A stretch of 22,436 nt of DNA from a virus. Positions 14,170 through 20,815 of this stretch are shown piece after piece; position 1 is the stretch's first letter, and each line of letters starts with the position of its first letter. The stretch spans positions 1-22,436 of IMG/VR virus record IMGVR_UViG_3300024259_000919. One strand, given 5' to 3'. The position numbers and the translations under genes are program-made. The notes beneath the pieces were generated by a model. The model did not search any database. It was not told the DNA's origin and saw only the letters and a list, made by a program, of their open reading frames with translations.

Positions 14170-14645
14170 CAGACTCCCCTATCCGCGAGGGCGAAGAGGT
14201 CGGCTTCTAGTGCCTCGGCAAGCCCCGCCTCGGCCTTGCGCGCGGGCTTGCGGATCAACTCGGTGAGCGGCTTCTTTTCTATCCAGGCATCCCGCGGGGC
14301 GCCCTTGCCATGCTGCGACTTCAGGTACGCCGTCTGCGCCTGCGTCTTCGACGCTTGCCGTAGTTCGGCGATGGTGTACCGGCTCCACTTGATCCGCGCG
14401 GTGTACGGCTCGCGGTTGCTGATCGTCGTGACCAGGGCGTCGGGGCGTAGCGTCGTCGTGACCCGGAACCCGCGGTAGCTGTCGCCGTGGCGGTGCGGCC
14501 ACTCGTCGCCGGCTCGCTTGACGATGAGACGCGCGACCCGCTCGAACTCCGCTTTGATGCGCGGGGCTACGGCGTCGGCCATCGCGTCGAGGTCGTCGAG
14601 TGCGCCGGTGATGCTGACCGTCGATGTGCCGTCACTTCTTCGCAC
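14169..14645 (-). CDS. HK97 gp10-like / tail-completion candidate, 158 aa
   Basis: The frame is open to an ATG at 14681, but that start would overlap almost half of the small gene 14632-14745. I prefer the GTG at 14645 (VRRSDGTSTVSITGALDDLD), whose overlap is 14 bases and which has GGCGGA before it. The middle (RVARLIVKRAGDEWPHRHGD, then SYRGFRVTTTLRPDALVTTI and SNREPYTARIKWS) follows the pattern of gp10-type neck and tail-completion proteins: a helix, then a W-PxxxG-S turn, then three strands. Those genes normally precede the tail tube, so this position after the chaperone is unusual. The C-terminus is a basic helix. Function is a guess. Confidence 0.55.
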   Translation of the reverse strand: MRRSDGTSTVSITGALDDLDAMADAVAPRIKAEFERVARLIVKRAGDEWPHRHGDSYRGFRVTTTLRPDALVTTISNREPYTARIKWSRYTIAELRQASKTQAQTAYLKSQHGKGAPRDAWIEKKPLTELIRKPARKAEAGLAEALEADLFALADRGV

Positions 14646-14745
14646 GGATCCGCCGTTCGGCCAGAAGCAGCACCCGATCATCGTGGCTCAGAGTGAGCCA
14701 CCAAGACGGCGGGTGTCCGTGCTCCCGGCATATCTCCAGCATCAT
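14632..14745 (-). CDS. Tiny second tail-chaperone ORF, 37 aa
   Basis: This frame is short and easily missed. The ATG at 14745 overlaps the chaperone stop as ATGA (a second ATG follows at once), and TGA is at 14634-14632. The product has EICREHGHPPSWWLTLSH and then a leucine-rich basic helix (RVLLLAERRIRAK). A helix, a PPxWW turn and a Leu-rich helix are typical of the small T-like part that follows the first chaperone (G) in siphoviruses and is often joined to it by a -1 frameshift. It lies in the -1 frame of the chaperone, so readthrough fusion or coupled restart is possible. No classic slippery heptamer is seen. Confidence 0.55.
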   Translation of the reverse strand: MMLEICREHGHPPSWWLTLSHDDRVLLLAERRIRAKK

Positions 14746-15128
14746 TCGGTCGGCCCCTCCACGGGCTCCGCGGAGAAATTTGCGGTAGACGCGACCTCCT
14801 GTTCACTGACCTGGAATTCGACCAGTGCGTCGGCGAGGTCTCGCCCAGCGTCGGCGATGGTGGACCAGGGCATCCCAGCGCCGCGTAGGTCGTCGATCAC
14901 GCGCCCGCCATAGTCCAGGCCGTCAGCGGCGAGGAGGCGGATACTGGGCTGCTTCTCCCCCGGCCACGGGGCAGCCGCCGGCCAGCACGCGCCGACGGCG
15001 GCACCGTAGCCGCGGGGAAGGTTGCGACCGAGAACGCCGATGATGTCCAGGATCGCGGAGTAGGAAGCGGGGCGGTGAAGTTCGATCTCCCCGTCCCCGA
15101 CTCGGATGGTAGTAATTGCCTGCGCCAT
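14742..15128 (-). CDS. Tail assembly chaperone (G-like), 128 aa
   Basis: I chose the ATG at 15128, with GGAGGACACATC directly before it; a GTG five codons earlier lies inside that SD. The product starts MAQAITTIRVGDGEIELHRP, then has helices (SYSAILDIIGVLGRNLPRGY and VIDDLRGAGMPWSTIADAGR) and an acidic end. Genes between the tail tube and the tape measure in siphoviruses almost always encode tail chaperones that keep the tape measure soluble during assembly, and size and helical content fit. Identification is mostly by position. Confidence 0.7.
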   Translation of the reverse strand: MAQAITTIRVGDGEIELHRPASYSAILDIIGVLGRNLPRGYGAAVGACWPAAAPWPGEKQPSIRLLAADGLDYGGRVIDDLRGAGMPWSTIADAGRDLADALVEFQVSEQEVASTANFSAEPVEGPTE

Positions 15129-15154
15129 GATGTGTCCTCCCACGGGCAGCTGGT

Positions 15155-15652
15155 TTAGGTCTCGGTCACGGTACCGTAAACGGTGCCGCTGAACGCGATC
15201 GTGTTGGGCTCGCCCTCGCTCAGGTCGCGAGTGACGTGCACGTCGGTGACGGTGCTGACGTGATCGGCGGTGTCGCCGAAGTCAGTCCCCTCGATGGTCA
15301 GTGCCATGTCGACCGTGTACACGTCGCCGAGGGCGGTGCTGGTCGAGATGTTCCCGCTGTAGCTGTTCCGCCGCAGCAGGAAGTCCGACACGGTGGTCTT
15401 CGTCGCGTCGGACAGCCCGCCCATGAGCGTGGAGAAGCTGATCGCCGGGTGCGCGTCCTGACCCTTGCGGAGCGACACGAGCGACCCGCGGGAGTAGTAC
15501 GGACGCACATCCTTGTGCGACTCGCCCAGCCCGGTGATCGACATATCGCCGACCTCCAGATCGACGGTCAACGACACGGGAGATCCGGTGCCGTCACTGA
15601 GGACCAGCGATCCGTCGGTCCATTGTTTCGCGATTGCGGATTCGTAGGCCAT
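15155..15652 (-). CDS. Major tail (tube) protein, 165 aa
   Basis: It starts at the ATG 15652 after AAAGGGGCC. The product begins MAYESAIAKQWTDGSLVLSD and is beta-rich throughout, with a probable sandwich: SPVSLTVDLEVGDMSITGLG, then YTVDMALTIEGTDFGDTADH, then NTIAFSGTVYGTVTET at the end. The RGSLVSLRKGQDAHPAISFS segment resembles the N-terminal loop and strand region of tail-tube proteins. It precedes the chaperone, as tube genes do. The length is typical of siphovirus tube subunits (about 140-250 residues). The tube makes the tail lumen through which DNA leaves. Confidence 0.75.
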   Translation of the reverse strand: MAYESAIAKQWTDGSLVLSDGTGSPVSLTVDLEVGDMSITGLGESHKDVRPYYSRGSLVSLRKGQDAHPAISFSTLMGGLSDATKTTVSDFLLRRNSYSGNISTSTALGDVYTVDMALTIEGTDFGDTADHVSTVTDVHVTRDLSEGEPNTIAFSGTVYGTVTET

Positions 15653-15667
15653 GGTCTCGGCCCCTTT

Positions 15668-16933
15668 CTAGCGGTCGACCGCGAGGTAGATGTAATCGCA
15701 GTCCACCGTCTTGGACGCAGCGCCCGCGGAGATGGTCACGATCGTGGGGTAGAGGTTGACGTCGGGGCTGACGCCCACGTCGCCGGTGAGGGTCAACTCG
15801 GTGGTGCCGTCGATGGCGAACGCGATGGTCGCGCCGTCGGCGCTCACGGTCAGCGTGAGGCGCTGATAGACGCCGTTCGCGGGGGCTACGGTGGTGGTCG
15901 CGTTGCCGGCGTCCTGAACGGTGCCGTCCGCTGCCACGCCGAACCACTCGTCGGTGTCGGCGGCGGGGTCGAACAGGAACCCCACGCAGTCGTCGGCGAC
16001 GAGGGAGATGGTATCCCCGCCACCGATGGTCGCGGGGATCTCCAGCGCGGTGGAGTCGGTCAGCCCGACGAAGACCGCGGATCCGGTGATGTCGGCGAGG
16101 TTCACGCGAGCCTCGAAGATGAGGTTCCCGCTGTCGGCCTGGACCGGATGCGCGCCCGCGAACTGTGATCCGTCGGCCACGATGCCGGAACCCGCCGCGC
16201 CGGAGGTGAGCCGGATGGATCCGCCCTCGGCGGCGACGACATCGGGATCCGCGGCGGCGCCGTCGCTGCCCTTGTTCAGGATCCACGCGCTGTCCAGTTC
16301 GGTGAACCCGGCCTGCTTGTCGTTGAAGTCGTCGAACAGGCGATTGACCAGCGCGGGCGTCAGGCGCTTGGCGAAGAGTCCGACCTCCTGAAGCTGGCCC
16401 TCGGCGGTCGCGGTCGCGAAGTATCCGCCAGCGTCTTCGGCCCCGACCAGTGCAGTCCCCTCGCCGTTGGCTACGCTGGCCAGGTCGCCCCACTTGAGGT
16501 CGAGGGCGTCCAGGGAGGCGTAGAAGGTCTGGTCGTCGGTCAGCACGTTGTCCTCGGTGTACGGGCGCGTGGTGCTGTCGGTGCCGCCCAGGGCGGATGC
16601 GAACAGCTCCTGGAGCGCGGCCTCCACGTCGGTGGCGGTCCAGTACGCGCCGGCGTCAGTGAGGGAGATGTCTCCCGCTGCCTTCGTCCCGGCCTCGATG
16701 GCGTTCCATCCGGTGCCGCCATTGAAGGTCAGATAGGCCAGCGTGTCGACGCTGGAGGCGTCGTTGCGCAGATACAGCATGTGCGTGTGATCGAAGCCCT
16801 CGTCGCCCGACGGGGCGCCCGCGCCGGAGATGATGACCGGCGAGGTGAGATCCGCTTCGTTGGCTGCGGACCGGATGGCAACTCCGACGGCGGCGACGGC
16901 CTTGCGGAGCCTGTGAGAATAGATCGAAGCCAT
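15668..16933 (-). CDS. Virion structural protein with ConA/LamG-like domain, 421 aa
   Basis: The first ATG in the frame is at 16948, but ATGGAAGGAAAGACCATGG shows that GGAAGG is the SD for the second ATG at 16933, so I chose that one. Residues 1-200 have scattered helices and beta parts (DHTHMLYLRNDASSVDTLAY; DDQTFYASLDALDLKWGDL). Residues about 205-421 look like a lectin-type jelly roll: GSIRLTSGAAGSGIVADG, GNLIFEARVNLADITGSAVF, YQRLTLTVSADGATIAFAID and DVNLYPTIVTISAG. This could bind glycans on the host or serve as a decoration. It is coded between a tail-completion gene and the tube gene. Confidence 0.7.
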   Translation of the reverse strand: MASIYSHRLRKAVAAVGVAIRSAANEADLTSPVIISGAGAPSGDEGFDHTHMLYLRNDASSVDTLAYLTFNGGTGWNAIEAGTKAAGDISLTDAGAYWTATDVEAALQELFASALGGTDSTTRPYTEDNVLTDDQTFYASLDALDLKWGDLASVANGEGTALVGAEDAGGYFATATAEGQLQEVGLFAKRLTPALVNRLFDDFNDKQAGFTELDSAWILNKGSDGAAADPDVVAAEGGSIRLTSGAAGSGIVADGSQFAGAHPVQADSGNLIFEARVNLADITGSAVFVGLTDSTALEIPATIGGGDTISLVADDCVGFLFDPAADTDEWFGVAADGTVQDAGNATTTVAPANGVYQRLTLTVSADGATIAFAIDGTTELTLTGDVGVSPDVNLYPTIVTISAGAASKTVDCDYIYLAVDR

Positions 16934-16948
16934 GGTCTTTCCTTCCAT

Positions 16949-16964
16949 ACGGGCTTGCGCCCGT
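16949..16964 (-). promoter_or_regulatory. GNRA-capped hairpin in the leader of the structural gene
   Basis: On the minus-strand RNA, ACGGGC-GCAA-GCCCGT forms a perfect six-pair stem with a GCAA (GNRA) tetraloop, just after the stop at 16971 and ahead of the SD of the gene starting at 16933. No U-run follows, so it is not a classic terminator. It may protect a cleavage end or slow readthrough. Confidence 0.55.
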
Positions 16965-16970
16965 GGCTTG

Positions 16971-17414
16971 CTAGGTCAACGCATAGGCGTGTTTGACACC
17001 TAGCCGAATCTCGCCGATGAAGTACCGGCCCTCGAGTTCGATGGGAACGAACCGCGGGAGTACCCCGCGGAAGATGACGTGCGTGTATAGCGGCCAGTTT
17101 GCGTGGATGGCGACTAGCAGATCGTCGCCCGCGTCGAGGGCTGCGTCGTAGTCGGTGATCGCCGCATCACCCCGAATGCGCCAGAGGTACCGGACAAGGA
17201 TCTCAGTCTCGGCTTCGACTACCGCCTTGCGCCGGCCGCCCGTCGGTGCCGTCGGGTTCGTCGCTCCCACGCCTAGCGCGAAGGTCTGGTGGATCTCCGT
17301 GCTCGCGTCGTAGGCCATGAAGTCGTAGACCCACCGGGACTCGGTCCAGCCCGACAACGCCTCAAGGGTCGTTGCGATGGAGCCGCGGATCTCGCTGGGC
17401 GACGTCGCTGTCAT
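16971..17414 (-). CDS. Head-tail joining / tail terminator-like protein, 147 aa
   Basis: The start is the ATG at 17414 (MTATSPSEIRGSIATTLEAL), which overlaps the stop of the upstream gene as ATGA; the longer reading upstream would run through the preceding gene. The N-terminal helix is followed by SRWVYDFMAYDAS, then EAETEILVRYLWRIRGDAA, then ALDAGDDLLVAIHANWPLY and strands FVPIELEGRYFIGEIRLGV. A helix, then a mixed alpha/beta core with a long alpha helix, fits the tail-terminator (lambda gpU-like) fold. Position just ahead of the tube-associated genes supports it. Identity is by order and pattern only. Confidence 0.6.
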   Translation of the reverse strand: MTATSPSEIRGSIATTLEALSGWTESRWVYDFMAYDASTEIHQTFALGVGATNPTAPTGGRRKAVVEAETEILVRYLWRIRGDAAITDYDAALDAGDDLLVAIHANWPLYTHVIFRGVLPRFVPIELEGRYFIGEIRLGVKHAYALT

Positions 17415-18142
17415 GCGAGCCACACGGTCGGGCGGGCTGCCTTGCGGTCGGTGGTGGAGTCCGGGTCGCCGTCGTCGTCGGTGTCGTACAGGAAGTTGGT
17501 CGAGTTGAACGCGCGCTCGTACGCGGAGCGGTAGTGCTCGGCCTTGCGGCTGTACGCCTCGTTGAGTCGGCTGGACAGGTCTTCGAACACCAGCGAAAGA
17601 ACCAGGTTCATCCACACGTCTCGCAGTGCGGACGGTGAGACGATCAGATTCGGGCGGTTGCCGAGTGCGACCAGCCGGAGCTGAATCATCACGTCGGCCT
17701 CGTCGATGTAGTCCTGGAAGTCGGACAGCGACGTGATAGCGGCTGACCCGCTCGGGTCAAGTGCCGACTCCCGGCGGAAGATGTCCACGTCCGTGATCGT
17801 GGGGTAGAGACGCGCGCGAACACAGGCGCCGTCGTTGCGGGGCGTGTGCGTGATCGTGTCGGGCATGACCAGCGACCACTCGATGACCCAGCCCTCGCCG
17901 AGCTCCTGTGCTCCGAGGACTGCGGACGTGACCGTGTACTGCGCCACGCTCGACACGATGCTGACCGCGGCGGCGGTGATCACGTCCTGGCCTGCGGTGT
18001 TGCGGATCGTGACGGTGCCCGACGACGGAGCTATCACGCCCCCGTCGATGTAGCTGGGCGCTTTGATGAGGTTGTCGCGCCCCTGCTCTAGCATCTCCGG
18101 GCCGAGAAAGCGGAAGGTATACCGGGCGTCGGTGATGCTCAT
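17411..18142 (-). CDS. Head-tail connector / adaptor candidate, 243 aa
   Basis: The start ATG at 18142 overlaps the preceding gene's stop as ATGA. The N-terminal half is beta-rich (GTVTIRNTAGQDVITAAAVS and QYTVTSAVLGAQELGEGWVI). The C-terminal half is helical (SLSDFQDYIDEADVMIQLRL; SALRDVWMNLVLSLVFEDLS; RLNEAYSRKAEHYRSAYERA), the last being a typical adaptor-type helix bundle, with an acidic end (DTDDDGDPDSTTD). Helix-rich small proteins after the portal and capsid genes usually join head to tail. The beta-rich start resembles neck proteins, so it may be a two-domain connector. Confidence 0.6.
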   Translation of the reverse strand: MSITDARYTFRFLGPEMLEQGRDNLIKAPSYIDGGVIAPSSGTVTIRNTAGQDVITAAAVSIVSSVAQYTVTSAVLGAQELGEGWVIEWSLVMPDTITHTPRNDGACVRARLYPTITDVDIFRRESALDPSGSAAITSLSDFQDYIDEADVMIQLRLVALGNRPNLIVSPSALRDVWMNLVLSLVFEDLSSRLNEAYSRKAEHYRSAYERAFNSTNFLYDTDDDGDPDSTTDRKAARPTVWLA

Positions 18143-18426
18143 TGGTCGCCCCCGTTGCCTACCTGGCGATCACGCCACCGCTTGTGGCTCCCCTGCGCCT
18201 TCTCACGCGCATACTTCGGGCTGGCCCCGTTGCGGGTCATCTGGCCGGCGAACTGCGCCGAGGCGCCCGGGTCGACTTCCCACAGACGGGGGGTCCGCTG
18301 GAATGCAGAGACCACGCGCCACGCCTCGCCGCCGCAATGCTCACAGGTGACCGCCCGCTCCTCGTAGGGGACGACGGTTTCGGTGACCTTGCCGCAGGCG
18401 TCACAGGCGTGGTCGTACAAGGGCAT
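18139..18426 (-). CDS. FmdB-type zinc-ribbon protein, 95 aa
   Basis: Start ATG at 18426 directly follows the previous stop (TAG-ATG), with GGAG about 11 bases upstream. The N-terminus has two zinc knuckles: MPLYDHACDACGKV (C8, C11) and CEHCGGEAW (C28, C31), exactly the order of the FmdB putative regulatory family. These have about 50-100 residues, and phage versions often stand among head or tail genes. The rest has a basic stretch (YAREKAQGSHKRWRDRQ) that could touch nucleic acid. It may regulate late transcription or be a small virion component; neither can be shown. Confidence 0.75.
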   Translation of the reverse strand: MPLYDHACDACGKVTETVVPYEERAVTCEHCGGEAWRVVSAFQRTPRLWEVDPGASAQFAGQMTRNGASPKYAREKAQGSHKRWRDRQVGNGGDQ

Positions 18427-18969
18427 CTAGGTATGGTCTCCGATGATGATGATCTCGTACGTCTGGTTGGCGGACAGGGCGCCGAGGTGGAGGATGTTCG
18501 CGGTCGAGTTCGTCACGGTGCCGCCGGTCGGGCTGTACCACTGCCAGTGGCCACCGGGGGGAACGATGCTGGTCGATGCGTCCGTCTCGAACGGGGTGGT
18601 CACGCCGGCCCACGCATCGGCCGCGCCTGCGCCGTCGGTGCCGCCGCCGATCTGAATGTAGCCAGCCCCGCCCGCGGTGTTCGTATTCTTGATCAGGATG
18701 GCCTTGACGTTCGCCATGATGATCGCCCGCAAGGTGGTTCCGGCGGAGTCCTCCTGTGACAGCGCGAACAGGTCCAGGTTCGTGTGCGCCGTGGCGGTGA
18801 TCGTCTCGGTGAAGACGTACACGTCATCGGCGGTGCTGGTCGCGGTGCCGTCGGGCAGCGAGAGGACGTGCGACACCTCGGGGAACTCGCGCACGGCTTC
18901 GCCACCGGGGAGGGAGTACGCGCGGAGCGCCTTGACGGTCGAGGTAATGCCGGTAACCACGGTGGTCAT
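18427..18969 (-). CDS. Head-region structural protein, 180 aa
   Basis: The ATG at 18969 lies three bases after the previous stop. The SD is weak: a GAAGAAGGGC run inside the end of the preceding gene. The product starts MTTVVTGITSTVKALRAYSL, continues with beta strands (DDVYVFTETITATAHTNLDL, IMANVKAILIKNTNTAGGAG, YIQIGGG) and ends QTYEIIIIGDHT. The phrase VKAILIKNTNTAGG is typical of small phage structural proteins that hold a jelly-roll or Ig-like fold. Located between capsid genes and connectors, it may be a decoration or stabilising protein. I do not assign a precise role. Confidence 0.6.
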   Translation of the reverse strand: MTTVVTGITSTVKALRAYSLPGGEAVREFPEVSHVLSLPDGTATSTADDVYVFTETITATAHTNLDLFALSQEDSAGTTLRAIIMANVKAILIKNTNTAGGAGYIQIGGGTDGAGAADAWAGVTTPFETDASTSIVPPGGHWQWYSPTGGTVTNSTANILHLGALSANQTYEIIIIGDHT

Positions 18970-18972
18970 TGG

Positions 18973-19674
18973 TTAGCCCTTCTTCTTCGGTCTTCCTGGC
19001 CCGCGCTTGGCGGGCACTTCGGGTACTTCGGTTTCGACTTCCTCGCCGGGAACCGTGGCGGCCTGCATGGTCTCCAGCCGGTCGCGCTCGCGTGCCAGCC
19101 GGTGCGGGTTGTTCTCGCCCAGCGCGCGTTCGACCCGCTGACGCTGCCCGTCGACGATGGCTTCGGGTACCGTGTCGTCGGGGGCGGTGACGTAGCCCTC
19201 GGTGATGAGGGCGCGCAGCCATGCGCGGTATCCCTCGGTGTCGGACTTGACGATCACGCGGTTTCCGACCTGCTTCGGGATCTCGAAGATCGACAGGTGG
19301 ACCGTACCCCCGCGGCCGGCATAGGCGCGGACGTAGGAATCACGGTCGGGGTCGGCGAGGCGCGCGGCGTCTTCGGGGATGACCTTCCACCCCTTGCGCT
19401 CCAACTCGGCCTTGGCCAGCGACAGCCCGCCATCCTTGTTGACGGCGGCGACCCCGGGTTCGGCTGTCAGCTTGCCGAGGATGGGGAGCCACTCGTCGCC
19501 GAAGACGCCCCAGCGTTCCGGGTGCCACTTGTAGAGGAACGTCGCCGACGCTGGCAGGTTCAGTAGCTTCTGCTCGACCGCGGGGCGCGCGATCGGGACT
19601 TCCTTGAACTGCTGAGTGTTGGGCGAGTTTGCGGGGCGCCGCTTGGGTGCCTTGCTTCCTACGGTTGCGGCCAT
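18973..19674 (-). CDS. Hypothetical head-region protein with AT-hook-like end, 233 aa
   Basis: It starts at the ATG 19674, immediately behind GGAGGACACACC. N-terminus is basic (KAPKRRPANSPNTQQFKEVP), then come mixed alpha/beta parts (LPASATFLYKWHPERWGVFG; DEWLPILGKLTAEPG; KQVGNRVIVKSDTEGYRAWL), a charged helix and a C-terminal KRGPGRPKKKG, an AT-hook-like core (RGRP or PGRP between basic residues). Proteins of this size and position follow the capsid gene in many actinophages, but their function is generally unknown. The gene may be translationally controlled by an anti-SD element upstream (19678-19746). Confidence 0.65.
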   Translation of the reverse strand: MAATVGSKAPKRRPANSPNTQQFKEVPIARPAVEQKLLNLPASATFLYKWHPERWGVFGDEWLPILGKLTAEPGVAAVNKDGGLSLAKAELERKGWKVIPEDAARLADPDRDSYVRAYAGRGGTVHLSIFEIPKQVGNRVIVKSDTEGYRAWLRALITEGYVTAPDDTVPEAIVDGQRQRVERALGENNPHRLARERDRLETMQAATVPGEEVETEVPEVPAKRGPGRPKKKG

Positions 19675-19677
19675 GGT

Positions 19678-19755
19678 GTGTCCTCCTTGCCTGGGTTAGT
19701 TGGGGACGCCCCACGGAGGACACCAGATGGGGCGCCCCCGTGGGGCCATTGCCCC
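19678..19755 (-). promoter_or_regulatory. SD/anti-SD switch-like element after the capsid gene
   Basis: In the minus-strand RNA after the capsid stop (19764), GUGUCCUCC (19723-19715) is the exact complement of GGAGGACAC (19686-19678), the SD of the next gene, with a 28-base loop. A competing stem pairs GCCCCACGG (19746-19738) with CCGUGGGGC (19716-19708), overlapping the first by two bases. A further five-pair hairpin GGGGC-AAUG-GCCCC sits at 19755-19742 and conflicts with the second stem. This could limit translation of the gene at 18973-19674, or be a processing or attenuation site. No U-run follows. Confidence 0.5.
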
Positions 19756-19763
19756 TCGCCGAC

Positions 19764-20705
19764 CTATCGGTCGGTGATGATTGAGACGCCCATGGAATCC
19801 TGGATCTCCACAACGCCACAGTAGTAGTTGCCCACGATCCGGTTGTAGTCGCCCACCTCGTCGTAGTCGGTGCCGACGCGGATCTTCGTGCCCGCCGGGA
19901 TCCCCATCTCGGGAATCAGGCCGGTGCTCATGTCGCCGTAGCCGATGGCTCCGCGACCCCACATTCCGCCCGCGCTGTCCGCGCCACCGTTGGCGGTCGG
20001 GATGAGCGAGGAGGCGAACAGGTCGACGCCGTTGAAGCTGCCGACGTAGTCGGGCCCCTTGATCGCCAGCATTTCCTGCGTGGCGGCGATGAACTGGAGG
20101 GCGCCGGCCTCCGCGCGGATGCTGCCCTGCAGGTCGGTGACCTGGACGGGGTACAGCATGGCGGCATAGGGACCGCCGATGCTGGCCTGGGTCAGCGTGT
20201 ACTGCGCGTCGAAGAAGTCGTCGACGCTCATGTCGACGGTGGTGGTTCCGACGGTGCTGGAGAAGTCGTCCACGATACCGGCAAACATCTCGACCAGTCG
20301 CATCCGGGCGGCGCCGACCATGTCCTGGGCCAGCCGGGACAGCTCCGACGGGTCGCCGTTCAGGCTCGCGGTCAACGCGGCCATGCCGGTCACCTGGCGG
20401 TAGAGGGCCTGGCGGGCGATGGTCAGCTGCGGCGAGGCGTTGGTCAGCGCGGTGACGCTGGCGTCGGCGTTCTCGGCGACGGCCGCCATCCGGTTGTATC
20501 CGTCGAGCCCGGACAAGGGCAGCTCGAACACGTTGGCGCCCTTACCCGCGAAGTCGCCGAGGTACATGATCGCGGGATGGTCGAGGATGCCGGATCCGCG
20601 ATCGGCGGTGAGGAGGTTGATCTCCTGGTGAAGCTGGGCGGCGAGGCGAATATCACCGGCGGCGGCGAGAGTCGCGAGATTGATGGCATTGGCATCGTGG
20701 GGCAT
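19764..20705 (-). CDS. Major capsid protein, 313 aa
   Basis: Position after a scaffold-like gene, length (about 300 residues) and strand pattern identify the HK97-fold capsid. The N-arm has DANAINLATLAAAGDIRLAA, then LPLSGLDGYNRMAAVAENAD (E-loop region), then a spine helix around GDPSELSRLAQDMVGAARMR and the P-domain SVDDFFDAQYTLTQASIGGP. The end has YDEVGDYNRIVGNYYCGVVE and IQDSMGVSIITDR, a typical C-terminal beta strand. I see no HK97-type lysine-asparagine crosslink signature with confidence. The start ATG at 20705 lies behind GGGAG. Confidence 0.85.
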   Translation of the reverse strand: MPHDANAINLATLAAAGDIRLAAQLHQEINLLTADRGSGILDHPAIMYLGDFAGKGANVFELPLSGLDGYNRMAAVAENADASVTALTNASPQLTIARQALYRQVTGMAALTASLNGDPSELSRLAQDMVGAARMRLVEMFAGIVDDFSSTVGTTTVDMSVDDFFDAQYTLTQASIGGPYAAMLYPVQVTDLQGSIRAEAGALQFIAATQEMLAIKGPDYVGSFNGVDLFASSLIPTANGGADSAGGMWGRGAIGYGDMSTGLIPEMGIPAGTKIRVGTDYDEVGDYNRIVGNYYCGVVEIQDSMGVSIITDR

Positions 20706-20715
20706 GGTGTGAACT

Positions 20716-20760
20716 CCCGGAACGAAGGTTAGGGTTTCGCTGCCCTAACGCTGTTCCGGG
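20716..20760 (-). promoter_or_regulatory. Long hairpin in the capsid gene leader
   Basis: On the minus-strand RNA, CCCGGAAC (20760-20753) pairs with GUUCCGGG (20723-20716) and, inside, GUUAGGG (20749-20743 complement) pairs with CCCUAAC (20734-20728), with an internal loop of 3 by 4 bases and an 8-base apical loop. The final GGG of the outer stem is part of GGGAG, the capsid SD, 8 bases before the ATG. The inner arm GCGUUAGG (20751-20744) can instead pair with CCUAACGC (20820-20813) at the end of the scaffold gene. Two exclusive folds are thus possible. There is no U-run, so it is not a simple terminator. Confidence 0.6.
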
Positions 20761-20815
20761 TGCGACCCGAGGCAAGCGCCTTAGTCTAGACCGATTCCGC
20801 GGACACGCGCAAGCG

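Noticed and set aside
19708-19746. Intrinsic terminator after the capsid gene
   Set aside because: The GC stem is strong but no U-run follows on the minus-strand RNA, so a classic Rho-independent terminator is not supported. I list it instead as a possible regulatory fold.
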